A DNA stretch of 64,000 bases from Pustulibacterium marinum. Its GTDB lineage: Bacteria > Bacteroidota > Bacteroidia > Flavobacteriales > Flavobacteriaceae. Location: assembly GCF_900116665.1 (NCBI RefSeq), contig NZ_FPBK01000011.1, positions 96,384 through 160,383 of the forward strand, in the 5' to 3' direction. The position numbers and the translations under genes were made by a program. The notes beneath the pieces were generated by a model, which was given only the letters and a program-made list of their open reading frames with translations, was not told the DNA's origin and did no database searches. Within the stretch, counting starts at the first letter, position 1. The number at the start of each line of letters is the position of its first letter. This document shows positions 28,446 to 38,385 of this stretch, piece after piece.

Positions 28446-29432
28446 TTAGATTGACATGATGTCTGAAACTTTCAAAAGTTCATGATTAATCTCGGTATGA
28501 CCTTTAATTGCTTCTTCCAATGGAGTTAGTTCCATTTTGTCATTTAAAAGTCCTACCATTTTGTTTGATTCGCCATCAAGCAAACTTTCTACAGCTTTAA
28601 CACCCATTCTTGAAGCAAGAACTCGGTCAAAACAAGTAGGGGAACCACCACGTTGCATGTGTCCTAATACAGAAACTCGAACGTCATAGAAAGGCAAATG
28701 CTCGTTAACGTAATCTTTCAGTTCAAAAACATTTTTACCAATGTTATCTCCTTCAGCTACAATAACAATACTTGAGGTTTTTCCTGAACGTCTACTTCTT
28801 TCTAAAGATTCTAGTAAGCGCTCAAGCCCTAAGTTTTCTTCTGGGATCAAAATTTCCTCAGCACCTGCGCCAATACCTGCGTTCAAAGCAATATGACCAA
28901 CATCTCGGCCCATTACCTCTACAAAAAATAATCTGTCATGTGAACTAGCGGTATCTCTAATTTTATCAATGGCGTCACAAACTGTGTTCAGTGCAGTGTC
29001 GTAACCAAGTGTGTGAGAAGTACCAACAATATCGTTGTCAATTGTACCAGGAATTCCAATGATTGGGATTCCAAATTCTTTACTAAAAATCATAGCACCT
29101 GTAAAGGTACCGTCACCCCCTATAGCTACAATGGCGTCAATGCCATTCTCCTTTAGGTTATTATAGGCCTTTAAACGGCCTTCTTTCGTTTTGAACTCCA
29201 TAGATCTGGCTGATCTTAAAAAAGTACCACCACGATTGATGATATCTTTTACGCTTCGGGCATTCATAGCCTCAAAATCGCCTTCGATCATTCCTTGATA
29301 TCCTCTATGGATTGCAATACATTCTAGACTGTGATAAGCACATGTTCTAACTACGGATCTAATTGCTGCATTCATACCAGGAGAGTCTCCACCTGATGTA
29401 AAAACCGCAACTTTTTTTATGTTTGTTGACAT
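28446..29432 (-). CDS. pfkA: ATP-dependent 6-phosphofructokinase
   Basis: A 328-residue PFK-A enzyme that commits fructose-6-phosphate to glycolysis. The N-terminal nucleotide site is AVFTSGGDSPGMNAAIR. The motif IGGDGTFTGA (Gly after GGD, about residue 108) indicates ATP rather than pyrophosphate as donor. Catalytic Asp132 is in GIPGTIDND, and substrate contacts are in VEVMGRDVGHIAL. Length is standard. Confidence 0.97.
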   Translation of the reverse strand: MSTNIKKVAVFTSGGDSPGMNAAIRSVVRTCAYHSLECIAIHRGYQGMIEGDFEAMNARSVKDIINRGGTFLRSARSMEFKTKEGRLKAYNNLKENGIDAIVAIGGDGTFTGAMIFSKEFGIPIIGIPGTIDNDIVGTSHTLGYDTALNTVCDAIDKIRDTASSHDRLFFVEVMGRDVGHIALNAGIGAGAEEILIPEENLGLERLLESLERSRRSGKTSSIVIVAEGDNIGKNVFELKDYVNEHLPFYDVRVSVLGHMQRGGSPTCFDRVLASRMGVKAVESLLDGESNKMVGLLNDKMELTPLEEAIKGHTEINHELLKVSDIMSI

Positions 29433-29721
29433 AAAACTTTCATTTAGGTCTATAAATTTACTAACAATTTACAATTAACCAATGCTTGAAAAGCTTTATT
29501 TTAACGATTTATCATTTTCAAACGTTGTCGTTAATAAATTTAAATATTATCCACCTTTGAAATTTCAATTTCTCAGAATTTTAAAAGTTTATTTTACTAT
29601 TATGATTTAAAATGATGAAAAATAACCAAATTCAAAAGTGTAGTAAAATGCGGAAATAATACAATTTAGAAGAGGATGATTGATTTTTTTAGTGATCAAG
29701 TTTTGCTATAAGAGGGAATTT

Positions 29722-32700
29722 TTATTGGCTATTGTCTTTTTTCTTAGAATTAGAGTTTTTAGATTTCATTTTTACCAAACCATTATCACCCTGAGTTTCG
29801 ATTACCTTGTTTTCAGCTTGTTTCTGCTTTTCTGCAGCTTCTCTAGCTTTTCTTTCTTGCTCAGGATCATTGTCTAAATACTCTTCTTCCTCTTTTTTAC
29901 CATTAAAAATAATGCGCCATAACTCTCCAAAGGTATCAAAGTCTACTTGGTAGGACAATCCTACACCCTGTGTGTAGCCTTGGGTAGATGCTAAGAAATC
30001 CTGAATTTCCGTTTGTTTATTGAAGACTTTTGCACTCAAAGTTCCTTCATCATTCAATAATATTTGAACTTCTGCATCTCCTGCAACTACCGTTTCAGTA
30101 ACGCCTCCAACCGGAACTCCAATTTTTCCATTGAATAAAATACGATCACTAATCTGAGTTGAAATAGTTACACCAAACTGATCATCTGTACGGTAGTCAT
30201 ACGTTGGGCTGTTTACACCAACTTCATAGGATAGCCCAATATTTAACTTATTATCACTACCGCCCAATTGATTATTGATTTGACTAAAAAGTGATTCTGA
30301 AAGCGTAGTAGTAGCAACTCCCTGCAAAGCAGCATTGGTATTATCTCCCACAAAAGTTCCACTGGAAAGCAAGTAAATAGCTTGTAGTTGCCTTTGGTTG
30401 TTATCTTGTAGACGATAATTGAGCTCCGAAGCCATTACCGGGTTCGTATCAGGAAATTCAATATCAAAACTGGTGGTTGGATTCATCAATTCACCATCTA
30501 AATTTATAATAACATTGGTGCGAATTTTGCGATTAAATTGATTGTTTTCTAATAATAATGATGGATTTGCATTTAAGCTATACATCGCTTTTAAATCTCT
30601 CAATGTAGCTCTGGTAGGATCTCCTTCCCAAGTAATACTTCCTCCAGGTTGTACCGTAAATGTTTTGTTGATAAGACCGTAATTCTTAAAATTATAGGTT
30701 CCTTCTGTTGTAATAAAATCACCCCACATGTTGAATTTTCCATTGGTGTTGATTTCCATGAGTAGCGTACCTTCACCACGACCTCTAAGTGTACTTCCTG
30801 TTTTACGGTCTGTTACAATTTCAATTTCTGCTTTTGGATTGACGGTTAAATCAAAATTTAATTCCAATCCGGAATATTCTTTTAATTTTCTCTCTGCAGC
30901 TGCTTCACGACTTTCGTGCTTGTTGATAAATTCAATAAAGGAATCGTCTCCAATGGAAACAGCATCGTTGATAGGTATTTTAAATGACGTCCCACTTTCT
31001 GTAGTTCCGGTTACATCAATTGTTAGTGCATCTACCGAACCATAAATGTCTGCAGTTCCTCTCATGAAGGCAGTTCCGTAGAACAATGTTTCACCGTCGT
31101 CTTCGGTATTTAAAACTAAAAACCGCTCGTTGTTTGTAATAAGACCAAGATCTAAACTCCAATCTTCAAAATTACGATGCATGATACTTCCGTCTAAAAG
31201 AGCGGAAGTATTAAAAGCAGTATCGGTAAGCGTAACATTATCAAAATTAAAAGCACCTTCAGAAATAACTACTTTTGAAGCTTCTGAAAAGTCTACATCC
31301 AATCCTAAATAGGGTATTTTTAATCCGGCTCCAAATAAGTTAAGAAGTCCATTAATTTCTGGATTAGAAACTTTTCCTGTAATGGTAGCATCGCCGGTAA
31401 CTACACCTCGCATATCTGAAAGTACAATTCCGCCCAACGGACTGAAAGGTGCAATATCCAGATTTCGTAAATTCATAATGAGGTCTAGATTTTCTTTTCC
31501 GTCATCAAAATTTATGTTTCCATTGATGTTGAGACTTTCTATATTTTCATTTAAGATTTCAATATTTACATTGTAATCGGTTAATGACTCGTTACCAATA
31601 ATGCTTGCGTTGAAATCGCCAAGTTCATGATCGTTTAGCACAAAATCTTTGATCATTAAATTGGAAGTAGGTAAATACACTTTGTTTTTCTGCAGCATAG
31701 TGAAATCACCATTTACAACTCCGGCCATAGAAAGACTGTCAATACTTGGAGTTATGTTGGCTAGCTGTACATTACTAAATTGCAGATTTACATCTTTATA
31801 AGTGGTATCAATAACTTTTCCTTTTAAATTGATAATTTCATCATCATGATTCATTACAATTTTTTTGATAATGATAGAATCTAACTTTTTATCAAAAACA
31901 ACTTTGTTTTCAATATTGTTTTCTTGGTTTAGATACCAAGTATTTCCTTTGAAAGTAACATCAGATGTTTTTAATCCAACCACCGATTGTTGATTTTTAT
32001 TAAAAGTGTGGTAGAAGTTTAAATTGAATTTATCAGCATCATTTTTAGTTCCGGCGAACTCTGTTCTAAAGAAAAGCGTGTCATTAATGGTAGAGTTGAT
32101 CAAATTAAAATCTTTGATGTCGTAGTATTTATTTTTTACAGAACCAACCTCAATAAACGTATTATACAAAGGGTTTTTATTGTCCACACGTAAATTGATA
32201 TCATCCATTACGTAACCAAAAACGTCTATCTGTGGTGACTGAAAGTTCAGTTTAAACATATTGTTTTCAGACTTGATACTTCCTCTAATGTTGGTATTGG
32301 CGGCAAATTCAACTTCAGGATAAAAAACATCAATAATCTTATCATAGATTTTGAAATGAAAATTGATGAATTGATCTTTATCTATTTTATGAGGATTGTA
32401 ATTTGGATAAATACTTCCAATAGAATTTTCAACCAACTGAATAATTTGATTGAACTTGAATTTTCCTTCTACCGATCCAGAAACGATATCTGGTGAATTA
32501 ATATCGATGGTTCTCACATTGTCTTGATCAAACTTGGATGTGATAGCGAAATCGTCAAAATAATAATCGTTGTTTTGATTGATATAGGAAGTTTTGGTAA
32601 ACTTGATACTTCCTTTCATATTATCAATATCATTTCCGCTAAGATCAATATTGATGTTTCCTTTGAATTGAGAAATGCTATCTCTTTTTACAAAGTTTAA

Positions 32701-34296
32701 TGCATTTAGATCGGCATAACCAACAGAAGTATTAAAAGCAAAAATGTTCTCTTCCGAAGAAAAATCAGCTAAACCTTGAAATGTAAATTGAAAATTTTTG
32801 TCATAAGATTTTAAATACCCGTTGAAAAGTTGATTTTGCAATCTACCTCTTATCACCGCATTTCTATAAGTGTATTTATTGTAATTAAGCTTGCTTATTT
32901 TACCACGAACTTCGGTATTTAGATTTTTTTGATTGAATCCTTTTCCGTCAACATCTACCGCAAGCGATACTTTACCAATGCTTTCAGTTCGGGTATATTT
33001 GCTCACATTGAAATCTTCTAAAATAATATGACCTTTATAAGAAGCATTATCAATATCATTAATATTACTGATGGAAAGATTGGATATAGCGGTACCAATT
33101 TGAGTAGTAAGTTTGATATCGGTATTTAAATAACTTTCTGCAATGGTTGTTTTTCCTTGAATAGTGAACTGACCAAATCTGGAAAAATTACTAGGAAGTC
33201 TGTGTCCAAGTAAATTGGGCAGCAAACCAGCTAGTTGGTAATAATTGGAAGTAATATTTTCTATACTTCCTTCAATTTTATAGGGTTTATCACTATCAAA
33301 TAGGTTGGAAAAGTTGTAATCACCTTTTATAAAAGATGTTTCCGAAACCACATTAAGGTCGGTAGTTTTGAGTTCGTTCAAAGTTCCCGAAACATTGGTA
33401 GAGAATACTACAGTTTTGTCTTTTCCAAACTCATCGTAGAACATATTGACATCATCAAGATTTACCAGTGAGTTTTTGAAATTCCCAGAAACCTTTACTT
33501 TATTCATGAAATCGGCAAAATCCTTTCGTTCATAATCAAAGTAAACGTTTCCAGTAACTTTAGATTTTTTGGTAGAAATCTCAAAGTCGGTAAGTTTCAT
33601 TTGTTCTTTGGTGTACGCAAAATCTCCGGCTAATTTATCTACGCGTAACCCTGTTTCTGTAAGGAAACCCATGTGATTAATGCTCGCAGTAACATTGGGT
33701 CCTTCTAGTTTAAAATCTTCAATTTCGGTAAAAAGCTCTCCAAAATTTAATTTTACAGGACTTTCGCTATTTTCATCAATAAAACGGAATTTTCCATTTT
33801 CAAGATCGATGTTAGAAAATTCTAATATAAATGGAGTAGTGCTTGTGGTAGTATCATTTCCTTCTAGCTTGGCTACAAAAACATCTAGGTTGCTATTACT
33901 TTCCCCTTTGTAAGTTCGTATATTAAAAACGGGATCTTCTAAATCTACATCTCCAAAATCTAGATTACTATCAAATATTTTTTTAACGCTTAGGAGCGAA
34001 GTGCTCAGTTTCTTTACATAAATAAGCGTGTCTTGCTCGTAGTCTTTTATAAACACACTTTTCATATACACATCACCATAAAAGGTAACGTGTATTTTAT
34101 CTATGTTGATACTAGTTCCGTAACTTTCGTTAAGAGAATTGGTAACCTTTTTGGCAATAAAGGTTTGCACTGGCGGTAAAGACAGCGCTATAACAAGCAA
34201 AAGCAGGAAAATAAGAATTCCTGCTAAAATGCGTAGAAGTATTTTTCTAAGTTTTTTGATACCGCTATATGTTTTACCTTTGTCTTCCAAATTCAA
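29722..34296 (-). CDS. tamB: TamB/AsmA-like translocation and assembly module protein (DUF490)
   Basis: A 1524-residue protein with one N-terminal membrane helix (ILLRILAGILIFLLLLVIAL, about 20-40) followed by PPVQTFIAKKVTNSLN. A very long, repetitive beta-strand region follows. The C-terminal DUF490 domain includes NNQRQLQAIYLLSSGTFVG and a beta-barrel-like end, then a Lys/Glu-rich tail. TamB-type proteins bridge inner and outer membranes and move lipid or help barrel assembly. The frame has no ATG near the N-terminus: the first possible start is a TTG at 34296, just after an in-frame stop. It is divergent from tsaD with only 21 bp between start codons. No TamA gene is next to it. Confidence 0.9.
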   Translation of the reverse strand: MNLEDKGKTYSGIKKLRKILLRILAGILIFLLLLVIALSLPPVQTFIAKKVTNSLNESYGTSINIDKIHVTFYGDVYMKSVFIKDYEQDTLIYVKKLSTSLLSVKKIFDSNLDFGDVDLEDPVFNIRTYKGESNSNLDVFVAKLEGNDTTTSTTPFILEFSNIDLENGKFRFIDENSESPVKLNFGELFTEIEDFKLEGPNVTASINHMGFLTETGLRVDKLAGDFAYTKEQMKLTDFEISTKKSKVTGNVYFDYERKDFADFMNKVKVSGNFKNSLVNLDDVNMFYDEFGKDKTVVFSTNVSGTLNELKTTDLNVVSETSFIKGDYNFSNLFDSDKPYKIEGSIENITSNYYQLAGLLPNLLGHRLPSNFSRFGQFTIQGKTTIAESYLNTDIKLTTQIGTAISNLSISNINDIDNASYKGHIILEDFNVSKYTRTESIGKVSLAVDVDGKGFNQKNLNTEVRGKISKLNYNKYTYRNAVIRGRLQNQLFNGYLKSYDKNFQFTFQGLADFSSEENIFAFNTSVGYADLNALNFVKRDSISQFKGNINIDLSGNDIDNMKGSIKFTKTSYINQNNDYYFDDFAITSKFDQDNVRTIDINSPDIVSGSVEGKFKFNQIIQLVENSIGSIYPNYNPHKIDKDQFINFHFKIYDKIIDVFYPEVEFAANTNIRGSIKSENNMFKLNFQSPQIDVFGYVMDDINLRVDNKNPLYNTFIEVGSVKNKYYDIKDFNLINSTINDTLFFRTEFAGTKNDADKFNLNFYHTFNKNQQSVVGLKTSDVTFKGNTWYLNQENNIENKVVFDKKLDSIIIKKIVMNHDDEIINLKGKVIDTTYKDVNLQFSNVQLANITPSIDSLSMAGVVNGDFTMLQKNKVYLPTSNLMIKDFVLNDHELGDFNASIIGNESLTDYNVNIEILNENIESLNINGNINFDDGKENLDLIMNLRNLDIAPFSPLGGIVLSDMRGVVTGDATITGKVSNPEINGLLNLFGAGLKIPYLGLDVDFSEASKVVISEGAFNFDNVTLTDTAFNTSALLDGSIMHRNFEDWSLDLGLITNNERFLVLNTEDDGETLFYGTAFMRGTADIYGSVDALTIDVTGTTESGTSFKIPINDAVSIGDDSFIEFINKHESREAAAERKLKEYSGLELNFDLTVNPKAEIEIVTDRKTGSTLRGRGEGTLLMEINTNGKFNMWGDFITTEGTYNFKNYGLINKTFTVQPGGSITWEGDPTRATLRDLKAMYSLNANPSLLLENNQFNRKIRTNVIINLDGELMNPTTSFDIEFPDTNPVMASELNYRLQDNNQRQLQAIYLLSSGTFVGDNTNAALQGVATTTLSESLFSQINNQLGGSDNKLNIGLSYEVGVNSPTYDYRTDDQFGVTISTQISDRILFNGKIGVPVGGVTETVVAGDAEVQILLNDEGTLSAKVFNKQTEIQDFLASTQGYTQGVGLSYQVDFDTFGELWRIIFNGKKEEEEYLDNDPEQERKAREAAEKQKQAENKVIETQGDNGLVKMKSKNSNSKKKDNSQ
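34275..34282 (+). promoter_or_regulatory. -7 promoter element of tsaD inside the tamB 5' end
   Basis: TACCTTTG matches the TAnnTTTG consensus exactly and lies 36 bp before the tsaD ATG. It falls inside the first codons of the divergent tamB gene. Confidence 0.55.
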
Positions 34297-34317
34297 ATAC
34301 TATTCCAAAAAGGATTT

Positions 34318-35340
34318 ATGCAAACTGCACATACGTATATTTTAGCTATTGAATCGTCTTGTGACGATACCTCGGCCGCTGTTTTGTACAACGGAAAAGT
34401 ACTTTCTAATGTTGTGGCAAACCAGAAAATTCATGAAGCATATGGCGGAGTTGTTCCGGAACTTGCTTCTAGAGCGCATCAACAAAATATAGTACCTGTT
34501 GTCCATCAGGCATTGGCCAAGGCAAATATCGATAAAAAACAATTATCTGCCATAGCTTTTACACGAGGACCTGGATTAATGGGAAGTTTATTGGTAGGAA
34601 CGTCATTTGCCAAGTCTCTGGCATACGGTTTAGAGATTCCTTTGATAGACGTGAATCACATGCAAGCCCATATTTTAGCGCATTTTATTGATGAAGAAGG
34701 TTTTGATAAACCCGATTTTCCTTTCTTAGCTTTGACCATAAGTGGCGGACATACACAAATTGTAAAAGTGAATAGCTATTTTGATATGGAAGTGATAGGG
34801 GAAACCATTGATGATGCAGTGGGTGAAGCTTATGATAAAAGTGCAAAGATTCTTGGGATGCCTTATCCGGGAGGACCTTTGGTAGATAAATTGGCACAAG
34901 AAGGTAATCCTAAAGCATTTCCATTTACCAAACCAAGAGTGGATGGACTTAACTTTAGTTTCAGTGGTTTAAAAACTGCTATTATGTATTTTGTACAGAA
35001 CAATGTAAAAGAAGATCCTGATTTTGTAGAAAAGCATTTAGCTGATATTTGTGCTTCTATTCAGTATACCATTATCAACATTATAATGGATAAGTTGAAA
35101 AAGGCTGTAAAACAAACCGGTATTAAACAAATAGCTATAGGAGGAGGTGTTTCTGCCAATTCAGGTATTCGGTCTACGTTGAAAGATGCGGAAAGAAGAT
35201 ATGGCTGGAAGACGTTTGTTCCTAAATTTGAATATACTACAGACAACGCAGCCATGATTGGTATTGTTGGCTATTTGAAATATCTAGAAGGTGACTTTGC
35301 TGATGAGAACGTAGCGGCAAAAGCGCGTTATCACTTGTAA
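34318..35340 (+). CDS. tsaD: tRNA N6-adenosine threonylcarbamoyltransferase
   Basis: A 340-residue Kae1/TsaD protein that transfers threonylcarbamoyl to A37 of ANN-decoding tRNAs. Signatures are ILAIESSCDDTSAAVL at the N-terminus, metal ligands His114 and His118 in NHMQAHILAH, PYPGGPLVDKLA, GGGVSANSGIR and a C-terminal Asp in YTTDNAAMIG. It begins a compact plus-strand run (tsaD, rsmE, a DUF4159 gene, a TrmH-like gene), of which the next two are RNA- or envelope-related. Confidence 0.96.
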   Translation: MQTAHTYILAIESSCDDTSAAVLYNGKVLSNVVANQKIHEAYGGVVPELASRAHQQNIVPVVHQALAKANIDKKQLSAIAFTRGPGLMGSLLVGTSFAKSLAYGLEIPLIDVNHMQAHILAHFIDEEGFDKPDFPFLALTISGGHTQIVKVNSYFDMEVIGETIDDAVGEAYDKSAKILGMPYPGGPLVDKLAQEGNPKAFPFTKPRVDGLNFSFSGLKTAIMYFVQNNVKEDPDFVEKHLADICASIQYTIINIIMDKLKKAVKQTGIKQIAIGGGVSANSGIRSTLKDAERRYGWKTFVPKFEYTTDNAAMIGIVGYLKYLEGDFADENVAAKARYHL

Positions 35341-35370
35341 AATTGTATATTGCTCATAAATTTTTTCTGA

Positions 35371-36078
35371 ATGCAGTTATTTTATAATCCATCCATAGAA
35401 GCTGAAAGTACGCAGTTTATTTTTGATAATACTGAAAGTAAGCATATTGTAAAAGTGCTTCGCAAAACAGAGGGTGATATTTTACACATTACCAATGGGA
35501 AAGGGTATCTTTTTACAGCAGAAATCGTGAATGCACATCATAAAAACTGTGAGGTAAAGATTTTGAAGGCTGAAATACAGCACAAACGTCATTATTACCT
35601 GCACATGGTGGTAGCACCTACAAAAATGAACGATCGGTATGAATGGTTTTTAGAAAAATCTACCGAAATTGGTGTAGATGAAATTACGCCCATTATTTGC
35701 GATCATTCTGAAAGAAAGGTGGTGAAAGAAGAGCGTTTTGAGAAAATCATTCAATCTGCCATGAAACAATCACTATCCTGTTATTTGCCTAAACTGAACA
35801 AAGCCATTACTTTTTCAGAATATATTGATCAGAAACATACAGGTTTGCTGTTTATAGCACATTGCGAAGACGAAGAAAAATACTCATTAAAACGCCGAGC
35901 GATCATAGATAACGATGTCACAATACTTATTGGTCCGGAAGGTGATTTTTCCATAGAGGAAATCAAAACGGCTATTGATAAAGGTTTTGCTCCCGTAAGC
36001 TTAGGTGATCAACGTTTACGAACAGAAACAGCCGCAATTCTAGCTGTACATACCGTGGCGCTTAATAATATGTTTTAA
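35371..36078 (+). CDS. rsmE: 16S rRNA (uracil(1498)-N(3))-methyltransferase
   Basis: A 235-residue SPOUT methyltransferase. The N-terminal PUA-like domain includes HIVKVLRKTEGDILHITNGKG. The knotted domain contains MVVAPTKMNDRYEWFLEKSTEIGVDEI and the SAM site IGPEGDFSIEEI, ending in SLGDQRLRTETAAI. These are diagnostic RsmE motifs. The next gene starts at the base after its stop codon, so the two are translationally linked. Confidence 0.96.
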   Translation: MQLFYNPSIEAESTQFIFDNTESKHIVKVLRKTEGDILHITNGKGYLFTAEIVNAHHKNCEVKILKAEIQHKRHYYLHMVVAPTKMNDRYEWFLEKSTEIGVDEITPIICDHSERKVVKEERFEKIIQSAMKQSLSCYLPKLNKAITFSEYIDQKHTGLLFIAHCEDEEKYSLKRRAIIDNDVTILIGPEGDFSIEEIKTAIDKGFAPVSLGDQRLRTETAAILAVHTVALNNMF

Positions 36079-36720
36079 ATGAAGAAAATTGTAGTATTCA
36101 TATTACTGATTGCTAGCTTGCAACTTTCTGCACAGGAAATTGCGCTATTGAAATACAAAGGAGGAGGAGATTGGTATGGAAATCCTACTTCGTTACCCAA
36201 TCTTGTTCAATTTTGCAATGCACATGTTGGTACCAAACTAAATACAAAACCAGCAACAGTAGAACCTGGTAGCACTGATATTTTTCAGTATCCATATATA
36301 CATATGACGGGGCACGGAAATGTGTTTTTCTCTCAAGAAGATGCAGAGAACCTTCGAAGCTATTTATTGTCTGGTGGTTTTTTGCATGTAGATGATAATT
36401 ACGGAATTCGAGAATATTTAGAGCGCGAAATGAAAAAGGTTTTTCCAGATAAGGAGTTGGAAGAACTTCCTGTAAATCACCCTATTTTTCATCAAACCTA
36501 TGAGTTTGCTAATGGATTGCCTAAGATTCATGAACATGATGGAAAACGTCCTCAAGCTTTTGGAATCTTCGAAAAAGGAAGATTGATTTTTCTATTTACA
36601 TACGAAAGTGATTTAGGCGATGGTTGGGAAAATGAAGAAGTACATCATGATCCGGAAGAAGTTCGACTAAAGGCGCTTCGTATGGGTGCGAATATAATTC
36701 AATATGTGTTTGAAAATTAA
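36079..36720 (+). CDS. DUF4159-domain exported protein
   Basis: A 213-residue protein with a signal peptide (residues 1-18, ending LQLSAQ). The DUF4159 domain includes LKYKGGGDWYGNPTSLPNLVQF, YIHMTGHGNVFFSQED, and LRSYLLSGGFLHVDDNYGIRE. The Gly-rich fold resembles a glutamine-amidotransferase-like domain, and a bacterial family with this domain is often linked to MoxR/BatA clusters. None of those genes is next to it. Function is unknown. Its ATG follows the rsmE stop with no gap. Confidence 0.88.
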   Translation: MKKIVVFILLIASLQLSAQEIALLKYKGGGDWYGNPTSLPNLVQFCNAHVGTKLNTKPATVEPGSTDIFQYPYIHMTGHGNVFFSQEDAENLRSYLLSGGFLHVDDNYGIREYLEREMKKVFPDKELEELPVNHPIFHQTYEFANGLPKIHEHDGKRPQAFGIFEKGRLIFLFTYESDLGDGWENEEVHHDPEEVRLKALRMGANIIQYVFEN

Positions 36721-36723
36721 AAG

Positions 36724-37227
36724 ATGCAATTAACCCACGATCAGAATAAATTTCAGCAAAAAACATTTCCAATAACCATTGTGTGTGATGCCATCACATC
36801 ACCAGCGAATGTTGGAGGTATTTTTAGAGCTGCAGATGCATTTGGAGCAGAAAAGGTGATCTTTTGCGGTTCGCTATTACCCGATTTCGGAAAACGAATG
36901 CAAAAGACTTCCAGAAGTACTGAAAAATATGTTCCTTTTGAATTTTCAGAAACCATACTAACAACTTTAGAGAGTTTAAAAGAAGATGGTTATAAATTGT
37001 TGGCATTGGAAATTACCGAAAACAGTACGCCATTGCAACAGCTTCAACTTTCGAAAACCGATAAAATAGCGATTATTATAGGAGCAGAACGTTTAGGGGT
37101 TTCTGAAGAAGTACTAAACTTGGCAGATGTAATTAGCCATATAGAAATGTTTGGCAATAATAGTAGTATGAATGTTGCTCAGGCATTGACCGTGGCGCTT
37201 TATCAGGTTACTAAATGTATTTCTTAA
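36724..37227 (+). CDS. TrmH/SpoU-family RNA 2'-O-methyltransferase
   Basis: A 167-residue SPOUT enzyme lacking an N-terminal substrate-binding domain. Motif 1 is SPANVGGIFRAADAFG, motif 2 is IIIGAERLGVSEEVL, and motif 3 is NSSMNVAQALTVALYQ. It starts 3 bp after the DUF4159 stop. The target, a tRNA or rRNA ribose, cannot be told from the sequence. Confidence 0.92.
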   Translation: MQLTHDQNKFQQKTFPITIVCDAITSPANVGGIFRAADAFGAEKVIFCGSLLPDFGKRMQKTSRSTEKYVPFEFSETILTTLESLKEDGYKLLALEITENSTPLQQLQLSKTDKIAIIIGAERLGVSEEVLNLADVISHIEMFGNNSSMNVAQALTVALYQVTKCIS

Positions 37228-37289
37228 ATCTCACGTTTCAACCTAATTATTTTTAAAGTATCTTCGAAGCTACCTAATAACAACTAATC

Positions 37290-38378
37290 ATGAATTCTAA
37301 AACAATAGCTAACGGTATTTTACGGGCGTTCTTCATTATAGCTGCCATAGTATTGGGTATTTATTTTATGAATATCATTCTTCCGGTAATTTTATACATT
37401 GTCTTGGCGCTTATCATTACGTTGATAGGAAGACCATTTGTGATGTTGCTAAAACACAGATTACGATTTCCGAATACGGTTGCAGTGGCGGTAACCATGA
37501 GTATAATGTTGTTAATATTTGCTGGTTTTGTGAGTTTATTTATTCCTTTAATTATTAAGCAGAGCGAAAATTTATCGTTGCTAAATATGGCGGAATTGCG
37601 TACCAATTTACACAGTATGTATATAGATTTTGTATCGTACTTTTCTAGGCAAGATATCAATATTGAAAAGGAGTTGGAACAGGCTCATATTTTGAACAGT
37701 ATTAACTTCGATTTTATACCGGGATTTATCAATGGATTTATAGGATTTTTAGGGTCTTTTACCATTGGATTATTTTCGGTTTTGTTCATTACTTTTTTCT
37801 TGTTGAAAGATGCAAAAATGATAGAACGTATCATCATGGCCTTGGCACCAAAAAGTAAGAAACGCCACTTCAAAAGAAGTATGGATACCCTGAAGATTTT
37901 ATTGTCTAGATACTTCATTGGTCTAGGGATTCAAATCGGAATTTTATTTGTTATTTATACGATTACTTTGCTCATTTTTGGAATTGAAAATGCTGTAGTA
38001 ATTGCCTTTCTTTGTGCGCTTATAAATTTGATTCCATATTTAGGTCCGTTAATTAGTTTTTTCTTGATGATTATCTTAACCATGACCAGCAATATTGGGC
38101 ATGATTTTACTACTTACGTTTTACCACGAACCGTGTATGTGATGATTGGTTTTATCATAGGGCAGGGGATAGATAATTTCTTTAGTCAACCATTTATATT
38201 TTCTAATAGTGTTAAAAGTCATCCACTGGAAATATTTTTGGTGATCATCATTGCTGGTTTACTTTCTGGACCTGTGGGAATGGTGTTTTGTATTCCGGCA
38301 TATACTGCTTTAAAGGTGATTTTAAAGCAATTTTACCCGCAAAATAAGTTTGTTAGGTTACTTACCAAAAATTTATAG
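37290..38378 (+). CDS. AI-2E family transporter (PerM-like permease)
   Basis: A 362-residue inner-membrane protein with about eight hydrophobic segments: a cluster at residues 10-90, then several from about 150 to 345. The family motif is visible in LCALINLIPYLGPLISFFLMI. Members include PerM, TqsA and Na/H antiporter-like proteins; the cargo is unknown. It is followed 7 bp later by the methyltransferase gene. Confidence 0.9.
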   Translation: MNSKTIANGILRAFFIIAAIVLGIYFMNIILPVILYIVLALIITLIGRPFVMLLKHRLRFPNTVAVAVTMSIMLLIFAGFVSLFIPLIIKQSENLSLLNMAELRTNLHSMYIDFVSYFSRQDINIEKELEQAHILNSINFDFIPGFINGFIGFLGSFTIGLFSVLFITFFLLKDAKMIERIIMALAPKSKKRHFKRSMDTLKILLSRYFIGLGIQIGILFVIYTITLLIFGIENAVVIAFLCALINLIPYLGPLISFFLMIILTMTSNIGHDFTTYVLPRTVYVMIGFIIGQGIDNFFSQPFIFSNSVKSHPLEIFLVIIIAGLLSGPVGMVFCIPAYTALKVILKQFYPQNKFVRLLTKNL

Positions 38379-38385
38379 TATTACT

